From Trichopria drosophilae (lineage: Eukaryota > Arthropoda > Insecta > Hymenoptera > Diapriidae), in assembly GCA_030407085.1 (NCBI GenBank), contig CM059587.1:95537001-95601000 (forward strand): a DNA stretch of 64,000 nucleotides, given 5' to 3'. Of the stretch, positions 20,001 to 32,000 are shown one piece after another. The position numbers and the translations under genes were made by a program. Position 1 is the first letter of the stretch, and each line of letters begins with the position of its first letter. The notes beneath the pieces were generated by a model that ran no database searches, was not told the origin of the DNA, and saw only the letters and a list, made by a program, of their open reading frames with translations.

Positions 20001-23000
20001 ACTTGGCAACGTCGCGTTCATACATTCACACATTCGCCCAATCAACCTCCACACAGCCCCAACACAATCGTTCGTGCCCGCCAATTACCCTGTATTTTTA
20101 TATCAAAATGTCAAGAAAATGGTGTTATTGGAAAGGAAAGCGGGTGACCGAGAAAGTGCTTTTGAAAAGGAAACAACAGCAAACCATCAGGAAAAATATA
20201 CGAAATTTATTTCAAAGTCGCAAAAAGTTAGTTTCTAATTTCGAAAAATTGGAAACTGACGAGAAGGAAGCTAAGCTTGAAGGGCGACGAATTGTGCATT
20301 TAAAAGCCCTGGCTAATATAAAAAATATAATAATATTAAAAATTATGAAAATATGTTACACTTTGTCATCATTTGTCAAAATATACTTATATAGAGTTTG
20401 TTATTCATTTCTGTGATAACCTATTGAAATTAAAATTTATGCCACGTAATTACTTTTTACTGCATCTTCTTTCAAAGAATATTAACTGTTTGTTTTTACA
20501 ACTCAGTACTAACAGCAAGATTCAAAAAATTATTTTAATTTAAGTAAATTTCTCAAAAAACTATTTGATTGACATTTTGAATCTCTAATTTTGAATTTTG
20601 CAAATCTGAGGTCCGATTCGTAATCAGCAATCCCAAAAACCCCCGAGAGACAAATTTTGTCTTGATGAAGCAGCAGCAATTGTTTTTCAGCATACATTTT
20701 TTCTAACAAAAATATATATTTTGTATACTTCTTTTAATACAATCAACAAATAAACATAATAATAATGAAAACAATTCAATTATTTACATTTCTAAATATT
20801 TTGTGAAAATAAAGAAGCAAATTTGGCTCAAAAGCAGATTTTGATTACTTGAAAAATAAAAAAAAATGACAAAGGTGTTGATCTGGATCGGCATCGTACA
20901 GGAAAGGTTAAAACGACATATGAACATACAATATATGTAAGAAACCATAATTTTGAAACTGTAATTAGTATTTATATACATTTTATTGCGCCCGTATCAC
21001 GGTCATGCTATATTTCAAGTGAATCTAACGTTTGCTTCTTTTCAAATGTCCCGCGCTATTCCACGAAATATTGCAACGTTGTCGCGCCTTGAGCATCGTC
21101 CATCCACATAACCGTAAACGACTTTTTCCTATTATAGTGCGCAAAGTTCGATTTTGCGCACGTATTTACGTGGTATAGGTTAATTCTATCTAAAATAGTA
21201 ATGTAATTGAAAATGTACCCGAAAACGCGAATGCGAATTAATATTTAAATTCATTAAAATTTATATAAAATATCAATAACAATTAACAGTAATAACGATA
21301 ATAAATAATGTATTACATAGATATTTATAAATTTAGTCTATTTATTACAAAAGCATTTCCAAACACTGTTTTCGGTCGGGGGGGCTCTGCCCCCCCCCCC
21401 CGAACCCCCCCTTTCTCCACCGCCCTTGCACCGCCACTTTAAATGTTGTATATAGGTGTCGAACTTTGCGCACTTAATAGGAAAAATAGTACTATTTTAG
21501 CTATTTGTTTATTTTATTTCTCGTCCCTAAAGGTAGGAAGAGACTTAATTCTTTCTGCAAATATCATGTCACACATTTTTTTATCAGCAGTATAAATTTT
21601 ATGAAAAACTCAATGTTAATTCAATACGAATTTCATGAATGTATACATGTTCCCATAAGACCCAATGTTAAAGTATCGTGAACATTTGTATTAATTTATC
21701 TGCTCTGAAGGTACCTAGGGGCTTGAAACTTTGCAGGCATTAATTTCTTTCATTGTTTAATCTGCTGTAATTTTTTCGTTAAATTCTCAATGTTAATTCC
21801 TTAACCTGGTGAACCTCCTTAAAACAGCGTATCGTTCCGTTCCGTCAGTCTGTCGAAATCTTGAAATTCGACAAAATCCAGGTATGCCGTGATTAGTTAC
21901 TATGAATAATAATTAATAAAAAAGACATGAATAGCATTTAAAATTAATGTTTTACCAATTATACATACATACATACGAGCACAATAAAAATAACACGGAA
22001 GGAGCGCGAACTTGGCAACGTCACCGAGCACGCAGAGTATCTCAGCGATCTCAGCGCACTGAAACCTAACCTCAGAAGTCCTATTGAAATACATGTGTTT
22101 GTTTATAACAGAATTTACAGACATATCACTAAGTGAGGAATTTTTGTCAGAAGTGAACCAGAAAAAAACTGTGTTCATATTGGAGACAATTGTGTGACTC
22201 GACGCTACGGTCAAAAATGTAAATGTACCCTTATATTAGTCTATAACCATGTTTCTGGACACGTTTTGATCTCACGAAGCTGAATAAATTTGTTTTATAT
22301 CAATTGGTTGTTATTAACATCCCCAAGAATTAGAAACAAAATAATAACAATTTTAAGCTCGACTCAGGTTTTATTAATAATAATTAAAAATAATATTAAT
22401 ATTTTTTACATATAGTATAATAAATTAAGTAAATTGTTTTAAACAGTCTATTACAGAGATAAGGAATGTAGGTATATTAGGTTGTCAAATTCACAAGCTA
22501 ACCTCAAATTTAATATTAAATTGACAAGAAATAAAAATTTTGGAACACACCCACACTTCACATAAATGATATATTTCATATAATTTAGGCTATAATTAAG
22601 GTTCTACTAGGTAAAATTGAATGAACAAAAAGGAAATTAAACGTTTTTTCCAGACAAACGAAACGAGCCTAGTATGGCTTTCAAATACAAAAACCCATAA
22701 AGTAGTAAATGGTCAAAGATAACATAAAAACCGACCAAATTCGCGTTCACATTTTATTTTGTATAAACCACCTATTGCATTGTAATAAATCAACATACAT
22801 TTTTTTCCAAAAGTAGATAAAAAGATGAAAATTTTCCATTTTTTATTTGTTCGAATTGGTCCAATAGAAAGCCTTAATAAATTCTTCAAAAACGGGCGTT
22901 TTTTGCCCGTTTTTTAAAATTCACCACAGTGTATTTCGGGCTGTAGGGCACATAAAGGGCAAAACATTGGTGGAGAGCATTCTGTCAGTATGTAATTTAA

Positions 23001-26000
23001 CATAAAAAATCGGCGGCAAAATCAGGCGACCCCCATGCGCAATGTTTTTGAAAAGTTGGCTGGAATGACCCATATATATAGAAAGGTAATAAAAATATAT
23101 TAAATTTAATAAAAATTCCTTAAATTTAATAAAAGTTCTTTAAATTTAATAAAAATTCCTTAAATTTAATAAAAGTTTTTTAAATTTAATAAAAATTTCT
23201 TAAATTTAATAAAAGTTCCTTAAATTTAATAACATTTCTTTAAATTTAATAACATGTCAAGAAAAGTGTTTAAGAATTGTCATGAAACACTTTTTTGTAA
23301 CATTTATGAAATTTGCTTCCTACTTTTTTCTTAAAATTTCATAAAATGTTTTTTTACAGTGAGCGAGGTATGTATGTATTGTATGCTATTCTTGTAATAA
23401 ACAGCAAAGAAAAATAAATACATTCCAAATCAATATATTTGTGTTATTATTCGAAACTACGGTTAGGAATTATAAACCCTCCTACCGAACAGTCCCACAT
23501 TGTAATTGGTTTCGGATTTCAGTACATTTGAATGTCCGTAAAATTGAAAATGACGACATTGCATACATCAAGGGAAGTGTTACAAAACACTTAAAAACCC
23601 AATAATGAACACCATTGTACACTCATGAAGAGGCTGCAAAATTGACCCTTACAACTGAACGAACACTTCCGTACACTTGAAAAAAAAATCATCTGAACAT
23701 TTTTAGGACACTCGATTGTCCAAATTCACACTTAGGTTACACTTTCGTTCTTTTAAATGTCATTTAAGAGCGCATAGTGTTCAAATAAATTTGATGAATG
23801 TGCAAAACGCTTCTGGGACACTTCAAGGCCACTTAAAAGAGTTTCCTATTTTGGCCAGGGTTGTAATATCAAAAACCGATCAGTGACAAACCAAACGCAA
23901 ATCGATGAGCATTTTTCGGTTCATTTTATGTACTAGATTAATAGTCAAATGATAAAGCAATGTTTTTGGAAATTTTTTAAAGGGACATTCTATATTGTCG
24001 ATTTACAAAAATCAATTGTTTATTATATTTTTTCAAAGTAAATATACTTTTTAAATATTGTCCTCTCCTTCTAAATTTTAAACTCGTTGTCCCAAAACCT
24101 TTTTGTCTTTTTGTTTCTTGTACGATTTAAAAAAAGAACTATTCGACGGAACGGTTCAAAATTTATATTGCTTATTGAAAATACTCATATCTATGATTGA
24201 AATTACCATAATAAAATATTAAACTTACTTATAACTGTGCGCAGCACCTCCTTGAAAATCCTTAATTTCGCGGACTGTAGCCTCGTTATTAGTGTCATTA
24301 AGGTCCCAACAGACGACCGTGGCCCCCAAAGAACCATATTTTAATGCTAGTTCCTTTCCAATACCGTGTCCCGCTCCAGTAACCTGTCAAACATGAAAAG
24401 TCAGAAAAGCCACTGTACTCTCACTTTCTTTCAAGATTCTGCACAGACGAAAGTGCAGTACCCCCTATATCCTATGTCGATATATGTGCATTTATCTAAT
24501 ATATTGGAGACTTTTACATTAAAAAATTTATTTTTTATATTCTAGTGGTATTCTAAGTATATTTCCATATTATTGCTAATTTTTTAAATTAATTTTTATG
24601 GATGGAAATAATTCAGAATATTATGAGCATTTTCTTCTTTTCCATATTCTAATATTTGTAATGTACTAGTTGTATATTATGTTTTACACTACATACATCG
24701 AAAAATATTTTAACATTCAAATTATTAAACATTCCGTCAAAGATGTCAAATTTTGTTGGTCCCTCAAAACTTACTGTAAAAGTACCGATTAATTTTGTTT
24801 AATTCACGTATATTTTGATCATTTAGTTGAAATGAAAAAAATATCAGTTACACAAATTAAAGAAAAACTCGATAATTTGTGTGGTAAAATAAAGTGAAAA
24901 CATTTTGAAAAATTATAAAAACTTTCCTAACAACTTTTATTATAATAAATTTTGAGACTATCTTTCTTTAAATATCTCCGAAAAACCTCTTAACCTTTGC
25001 GGTAGTTAAAACGGCGACCACCGGGATGCGCTCGAAATTTTGGGTTTTTGAAAGGTTAAATAACCCATTTTCATCCGATTTTTTTACTTGGAATTGAAAA
25101 AGTATTTAACATTTCATTTTAGATAATATTTATGTAATATTTTGTTATAGAAATCAAAATGACAGATAAAAGATGGTTGGCAAATCCATGAATATTTTGA
25201 TTTTTCTACTTCATTTTGGATTTTCTATTTTGAATTTTCAAAATCGTAGCTCAGATTTATAATCAGCGACCCCAAAATCCATGTACACCAATTTTTATAA
25301 AAGACAATAAAAAAACGTGTACTGCAATGAGTTCAGGTCTTTATGCTGATTTTTTTAAATTGTCTTCAGAAGAACACTTTAACCCATTAACGACCAAATG
25401 TACACAAGTTTTACATAAAGTTTGACAGTTCTTTTAGTATTACAAAGCTATGAAAAACATTTTATGGTAGATGCTTTTTATGTCTTAGAACCCGTTCTTT
25501 CGAATGGCGTATCGAATAATACTGCAAATTCAAAAATATCAAAATTACACGTGGTAAATAAATAAAAAACACGATTTTCAAGGGTCATTTTTCACTTATG
25601 TTTTTTCTTTCAATATCCCGCAATGGACAGGTATAAATAAATCATGAAAAATGCCTGGGCAATACTATGAAGCCTATTTAAAAAAAACAATATGGCGGTC
25701 CCCAAAATGGCGTCTGAAATGAAAATTGGTTTGAAATATGTCAAGATGCCTGAACTCTAAAACAATCGGCTTTTTCAAATAAAAGTTAACAATGAAAAGT
25801 TCATGGAAGTCAATGAGGAATACATCGGAATTTTTTTTTTTTAATTTTGAAAAATTTGTTATTTTCTGAACAATTCTGAAAAAATGTTGGTATATTCCTT
25901 GATAAATTTAAAAATTATTTGTACTCGACAAATTTTTATAAAATTCTGTACCATTCGAAGACAAAAATCTAAAAATGATGAACATATATGTGTATACATT

Positions 26001-29000
26001 TTTATTTTTTCGTCGAAAAAATATCAAGTTCTATACAAAAATTGTAAAGAAGCAAAGCATTTTTAAATTAAAAAGTAATGTACTAGACTCTTTTTAGTAT
26101 TCTTCGAAAATTTTTCAAAAGTTTAAAAACATTGAGATATTTTTCAAAATTTCAGAAAAAAAGTCTGAAAATATTCCTTAGTATTCCTCATTGAATTCTA
26201 AGAATGTTTCATTCTCACCACTTCTTAAAATATCAACCTTAAAGAGATCTTTTGCGATCTTAAATTGATTTGATTTTTATTTCTTCTAAGCTGATCAACA
26301 GATTTGAGATATCAGACACTAGATGACGTTCTAATCCATAAATGTAATTGTGCGACATTTACTTTTTCTGTCGATCAATGGGCGATGTTTGATACTTACA
26401 ATAAAGGAAAGAGTGTTTTTATACGATATTTAGAATAGCAAGTGATGTAACAGTATAAAGCAGAGTTTCGGTACATTTACCCATTCGGTTCCTTAACTTC
26501 CCCTCCCGTCTCGTTATATTTACCAAAAGAAGGGGAGCGCCGCTTCTCCATTCCCCCCTCAGTGGTGTTATGTTCGTGACGTCACAACAGGGCCTTACTG
26601 AGGCCCCAGTCCGTAAGGTGGGGGAAAAAAAAGCGGCGACAGGTACATCTAATGAGACGGAACAGGGCAAATATGCTGGGACGTAAATATAGCGAGAAGC
26701 AATTATACCGGGACTCTACTGTATTGTCATTGTGTGATCTTCCTTTAAAACATGTGTGAACAACAAATATTTTTAAAAATATGAATAAATTATGGATCTA
26801 ATAATGAATAGAACCAATGAATTATGGATAGATGAGCATAGGATAATAACACTTCTATTCTGAAGTCAGAAACTGGTCTGCCCAAGTTAGAATAATTTAT
26901 ATACGTTGTAATTTTTTTTTATTGTAACAAAGATGGTAGCGATGGCTATTTTAAAATATATTTTTTATCACATTTTTATTTTTGTTAAAAAAATGTGAAC
27001 CGAATTGAACTTTGCGTCAGAACTTGAACCCGGTTTCTTTCGATTACTCGTTTAATGATCTCGGTCCATGTTAATAAAAAGAAATTATTAGAGGGAAGAA
27101 AAATGTAATCTGTAAAAGGATTTTCTATGAGCTCTTGTATGAAATGAATATTTCTGACAGCAATTTTCCAAAAAAGACCACATATTTAAATCGAACTAGA
27201 GAATAAGTGTTTACAAAATCTCATCTTGAACAATTTTTTGGGGTAAGTAATTAGTAAGTATTTTTTATAATAATTAAATTACGTCGTCTAATGCAAGGTC
27301 TAAAAGTCACTTATTGAATCAAAAATATGATTCCTATGGTAAGCTCATGTTAGAATTGAATTTTTGACTGAAGTTTATTAAACTGCATAAATACAATGTG
27401 AATTAGTAATGGAATACTGTAATACAAATATATGTATAGATATCTTGGCGTAAAATGTGTGTATTTAGTGACATCATGATGAAACTCTATAAATGTTCTT
27501 AGCTAATATTGATTTAACGAGTATAATTGCGACGTTAGATTCTATTAAAACGAGAAGATATCTTATCGATGTGATCAAGGTGAAAATAAAACCGCCACTA
27601 AATATAGGAATGCGTTTCTTCACGTGAGTAGTTAGAAATGTTACTTTAAGTTTTACATAAATTTTCATGAAATTCAGAAATTCAGTACAAGATTACGAAT
27701 AAAAAATATTCTGTTTTTTTTAAAAGTTTTTTTCCTATTTCGTAAGTTTGCAGATTTTTTTCACATAACTTACTTTATCACCATTAATACGACAATTACT
27801 TAAATTAACTGTGTTAATCGTTCTGTTGACAGTTGTAGCACATTATTACTTCTTTAATTATGTATTTTCAGTTTGGACTTCATTTTTATAACTCTTTTTG
27901 TATTATTATATGAATAAAAATCCGATTTTTAGTAAATATTACGTACTTGTCTTCGTTGTCATCTCTTCTTCGGCAGTGATTTTACAAAAACTTTTACAAA
28001 ATCCATTAAAGAATTTGTGTAGTATGGCAATATCAATTATTGCCACTGATATCTCTTTTACTATATTGTTTTATATGCTAAAAGAAAGATAGTAATACGT
28101 TATTTAAATTAATTGATTGTTATTGAGATTCTTTATTAGTACTAAAATACATCTTTCGTGTGATGAAAAAAAATAGTATAAAGCTTGTTTTTCTAAGAAA
28201 TAACCTATAAAAAATGGAAAATAAATATAATTTTTGTTGCCTGCTTCGTTCAGTAAGTTCATCATGTATCTATTTAGAAATTGCTTTCTAAAAAGGCTGA
28301 TACAAGAAGTCAAAACCTAAGCAAATACGCGATATTTACGAAAAATCGGATTTTTATTCTCGTATCCTTCTGAAATAAACTATAAAACAAAGAAAGTCAA
28401 ATTTTTATTGGGCTTGAAAAAACATTCAATTTATGACTAATACAAATAGTATTGCTTTAAATCCCAGCATCAATTATTTTCAAAGTTACGTTTTTTAGTA
28501 TTTTGTTTTATGTGCTAAAACTGAAAGTTCCTTTTTCAAAATTTAGTTGTAATAAAGGTTGTAATAACACGTGTTTATAATTTGTATGTTTACATGCATT
28601 TGGTTTTAGAAAGGAATTAATGTAACAGCTACACAATGAACAATTAACCCATTGACGCCCAAAGCACAACTTTTTTTGCTTCAATTTCAGTCGAGTATTT
28701 CGTATCAAAATCAAAGTTCAAAATAATTGAAAGGTACATGTCCTACTATTTTCGAGGTCGCTCTTTAAGATTCCGAGATCAAAATTGATTTTCAGCCATC
28801 AGGAATTCCAATATGACGCGGAATTTCAAAAATATTTCCAAACAATTTCCAAAAAAATTGATAGTTTTCGAGAACAAAAATCCTAAGTTATAATATTTGA
28901 CATTCTTTTCCTGGAAAACTATCAAGTTTGGGCAAATTTGCAAAGAACAAAAAACTCTAGGAATTCATCACAGAATACTCCATATTTTGTTTTGAATTTT

Positions 29001-32000
29001 CGTAAATAAATTAAAATATTGAAAAAAATGTTGAAAAAAATTCTCAAAATATCATCAAAAAATTCTGAAAAAATTCCAATATGTTTTTCTATGAATTCTA
29101 AGAACTTTTCATTCTTAGCATTTTTTTTTAAACTCATAGTTTATGAGTAAAGGCGTCCAAAAATTTTTCAAAAAAATGTTCATGGTTGACCCCATTTGGA
29201 GGTCGTTAGAATGATGTGGAGAATAAGTGTAAAATTTTTTCTCAAAATTCAAATATTTTATGCACCTTTGTGCATAGTTTCAATAGTATAGTTTCATATC
29301 GCAATATATTAATAGCTCGAAAAAAATTGATAAGTAAAAATGTTTCCCAATTGTTTGAAAATTTGTTTCAAATTCCGCGCCATATTTGAATTCCTGATGG
29401 CCGAAACTCAATTTTGACCTTGGAATCTTGAAGAGCGACCTACAAGATAGTAGGACAAGCACCTTTAAATTTTTTTGAACTTCGATTTTGATACGAAATA
29501 TTCGACTAAAATTCAAGCAAAAAAAGTTGTGCTTTGGGCGTTAATGGGTTAATACACGAAAATAATTTTTGTAGATTTTTGAAATTCGTATATCGATTTC
29601 TATGATTTTCAGTCCTACAATGATATCAATTATATAATTGTGAAGGAACAAAAACTAAATGTAATTTTTTATTTGAATAAGTTACATTACTTGCTTTTCT
29701 AAAATCGTTATGGAATAAAACAAATTGAAAATTGTATTGATAGTGTCAATGATATAATGTAACTTTACAAACCAAAGAAAAGAATGGAATAATTCCATGA
29801 ACTTCATTCTTTAACAAAAAATTGTTTTTCTAGTTAAGGTTTTAATTAAAAAGAAGTTGAAATGTGATAATTTTAGCATAATTATGTCTTACCTGGAATT
29901 ATATATCCTTGTTCGTTAATAAGTGTAACATTTTGTTATGTACAAACAAATTACAATAATTTTCTTTTGAACGAAATATCAAAAAATTTTAGTCCGAACA
30001 TTGAACATTTTTCCAGGTAAAATTTATCAGAATTTGTCATTTTTATTAAAAAATTAGCTCTACATTATGTAGTGTTTATTTTATGATGTCCATCATTAAT
30101 TTTGTTTTTAGATGTTTTTGGTAATACCAGTACATCTAAAAAAATTAGTTCTATGGAAAAAAAGTTTTTTGTTAAAGAATGAAAAGTTTATGGAATCATT
30201 TCTTTCTCTCATTTCGTTTGTAAAGTTACATTATATCACTAACATCATCAATATATTTTCTCAAAAAAGTATAGTTTTTTTGAAATATTGTGTTTTTTTA
30301 AAAAAATTAATTCTGAAGAGAGTCTAGATCCTTTGGCCGAAACGTTAACACATTATTGTTTTTATTATAAAAACATAATTATTCTGATTCATAAGAAACT
30401 TACAAAGGATTTATTTCACTTAAGAATTTATCAGATAAGAAATATATATTATATTATATTGAGGTACATACCTCGACAGCAAAATAAAAAAGAGTTAGGA
30501 ATAATTTCGAAATGTGCTCTAAAAGAAGTATGTCCCACTTTCTCAGGGTTTTCTGAATGAGATGTCATTATGAGATCTTTACGAACTCATTTTCAGAAAA
30601 CAATCAGGAAGTGCGATATCTCATTTGTTTTAGAGCACGTTTTGAAATCAATTTGAACTCTTTTCTAATTTGCTGTTTGGGTAGTACATACTAAAAATTA
30701 TAATTCGTAATAATTTCTATGCATTTTTTTACATAAATTTTAATTAAAATGCATAGTAGATTTCATGTAAATGAAGCAATAACTTATTCGCATGCTAATA
30801 TGAATACAATAAATATCTGTGTTCAATTTAACGGCCATTAATTGCTTTTCAACAAATTCAAACAAAATCAGACCGATCATTGTATATTGAAAGTTATCAT
30901 GTTTTTCAAACAAATAAAATAAATAATGTAAATAAAAATAAGTTTTGACTTAAAATACATTTTGAATTCCTTTGTGGAAATTTCTTTTGTCAGCTTACTT
31001 TGATTCTCAATATAAAGAAATTATCAAAAATGTACTAATTCTTTTGATAATACACTCAGAAAAATGTATAGTTCAGACTGTATTTCAAGTTTATAGTAAG
31101 TAAGGCAATAACTAAGTTTATTTTACTTCAGAATTAGTAATCGACACTGTAAATGTAGTTAATTTTAGTATAAAAATAGGTACGGAGTGCCATTATATAT
31201 ATTTAATTCAAGTGTATGGTGAAACACAAATAATTTCATCTGAGTGTAAAGTAAAAATATCATGAATCATTAAAATCACTTAATGTTTTGTTATGTAACC
31301 GATAATTAACAAGCCGTCATTGAAAATAAATGAAAGTCACAGAAAATATCGAGAAAGAATCAAAATTTCTGGTGTGTAGAACCGGAAATATCAACGACAA
31401 TACAAAATTAAAAGGACAGGATGAATCTGCAAAAATTAAAGTAACAGAAAAAAATGCAAATAATCTGTCGTTAAAACTAAAAAGCCAGACAATTATTTAT
31501 TTATTTTTTTTATTTATTTATTTATTAACCAAAAACGGGCATTACTGCCCAAGAATTACATCTATTGTAAGAAAAATAAACTTACAGAAATTAACAATTT
31601 ATAATATGTAAAGTATTAACCTAAGGTTCCGGTGCACATTGATATATAAAGATAACAAGAATCTACTTACAATGTTATTATAAAAGGCTTAACGTTAACG
31701 ATAATCTTGTAAAAATGTAATTCTCGCCTGGCTTTTGAAGCAACCAAAAGAAAGCTGTTTAAGTGCAGGGCAGTTAGGGCTATTACCAAGTTTAATAAGT
31801 CGATTTACAGGAGAGTTAAGACCATATTCAGTTCTGTGGACCTGTGGCAAAAAGAGTCTATTGCTTCGAAAAGAATACGGATTTTCCCAGTGTATAAGGC
31901 CAGAATTTAGTTCTGGACAAAAAATTAAACCGTTTACAATTTTATAAAGTAAACAAACATCAGAATAAATTCTATGTGACTCATATTCTATGTGATTATA

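Larger units (their letters stand above)
19921..21820. mobile_element. Third-level TIR element with GGAGGTTCACCAGGT ends and TTAA borders
   Basis: AAGGAGGTTCACCAGGTACC at the left mirrors ACCTGGTGAACCTCCTT at the right. Both borders read TTAA (TTAA|GGAGG and CCTCC|TTAA). It contains the Mutator-like ORF at 20108-20416 and one ATGGCGG-module unit near 20570-20665. The transposon class is uncertain. Confidence 0.65.
19742..23361. mobile_element. Second-level TIR element with CACTGTAAAAAA ends
   Basis: The left end CACTGTAAAAAATTTCATG and the right end (complement) CACTGTAAAAAAACATTTTA continue into a shared AAAGTAGGAAGCAAATTTCA and TAAATGTTAC. It carries a phased minisatellite near its right end and encloses the 19921-21820 element. 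Confidence 0.65.
19026..23860. mobile_element. Outer TIR element of a nested cluster
   Basis: CCCTGGCGAAAATCGGACAC at the left and, on the other strand, CCCTGGCCAAAATAGGAAAC at the right form inverted termini. Both flanks (19026-19740 and 23480-23860) share ACACT-rich, less AT-rich sequence unlike the surroundings. The left flank carries a 96-bp tandem duplication (19530-19710). The elements at 19742-23361, 19921-21820 and 21123-21487 lie inside it. Confidence 0.5.

Noticed and set aside
20003..20107. Upstream extension of the 20108 ORF
   Set aside because: There is no ATG before 20108; the frame opens at TTG, which is not a credible eukaryotic start here.
21900..22214. 104-codon - strand ORF
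   Set aside because: No recognisable family; it lies in nested transposon DNA, and the + strand there looks no more convincing.
22889..22914. AAAACGGGC...GCCCGTTTT hairpin followed by T-rich sequence
   Set aside because: It looks like a bacterial terminator, but the window is eukaryotic and the sequence is inside transposon DNA.
31330..31611. 93-codon + strand ORF
   Set aside because: It runs through the TAAA tail of the antisense LINE; chance ORF.
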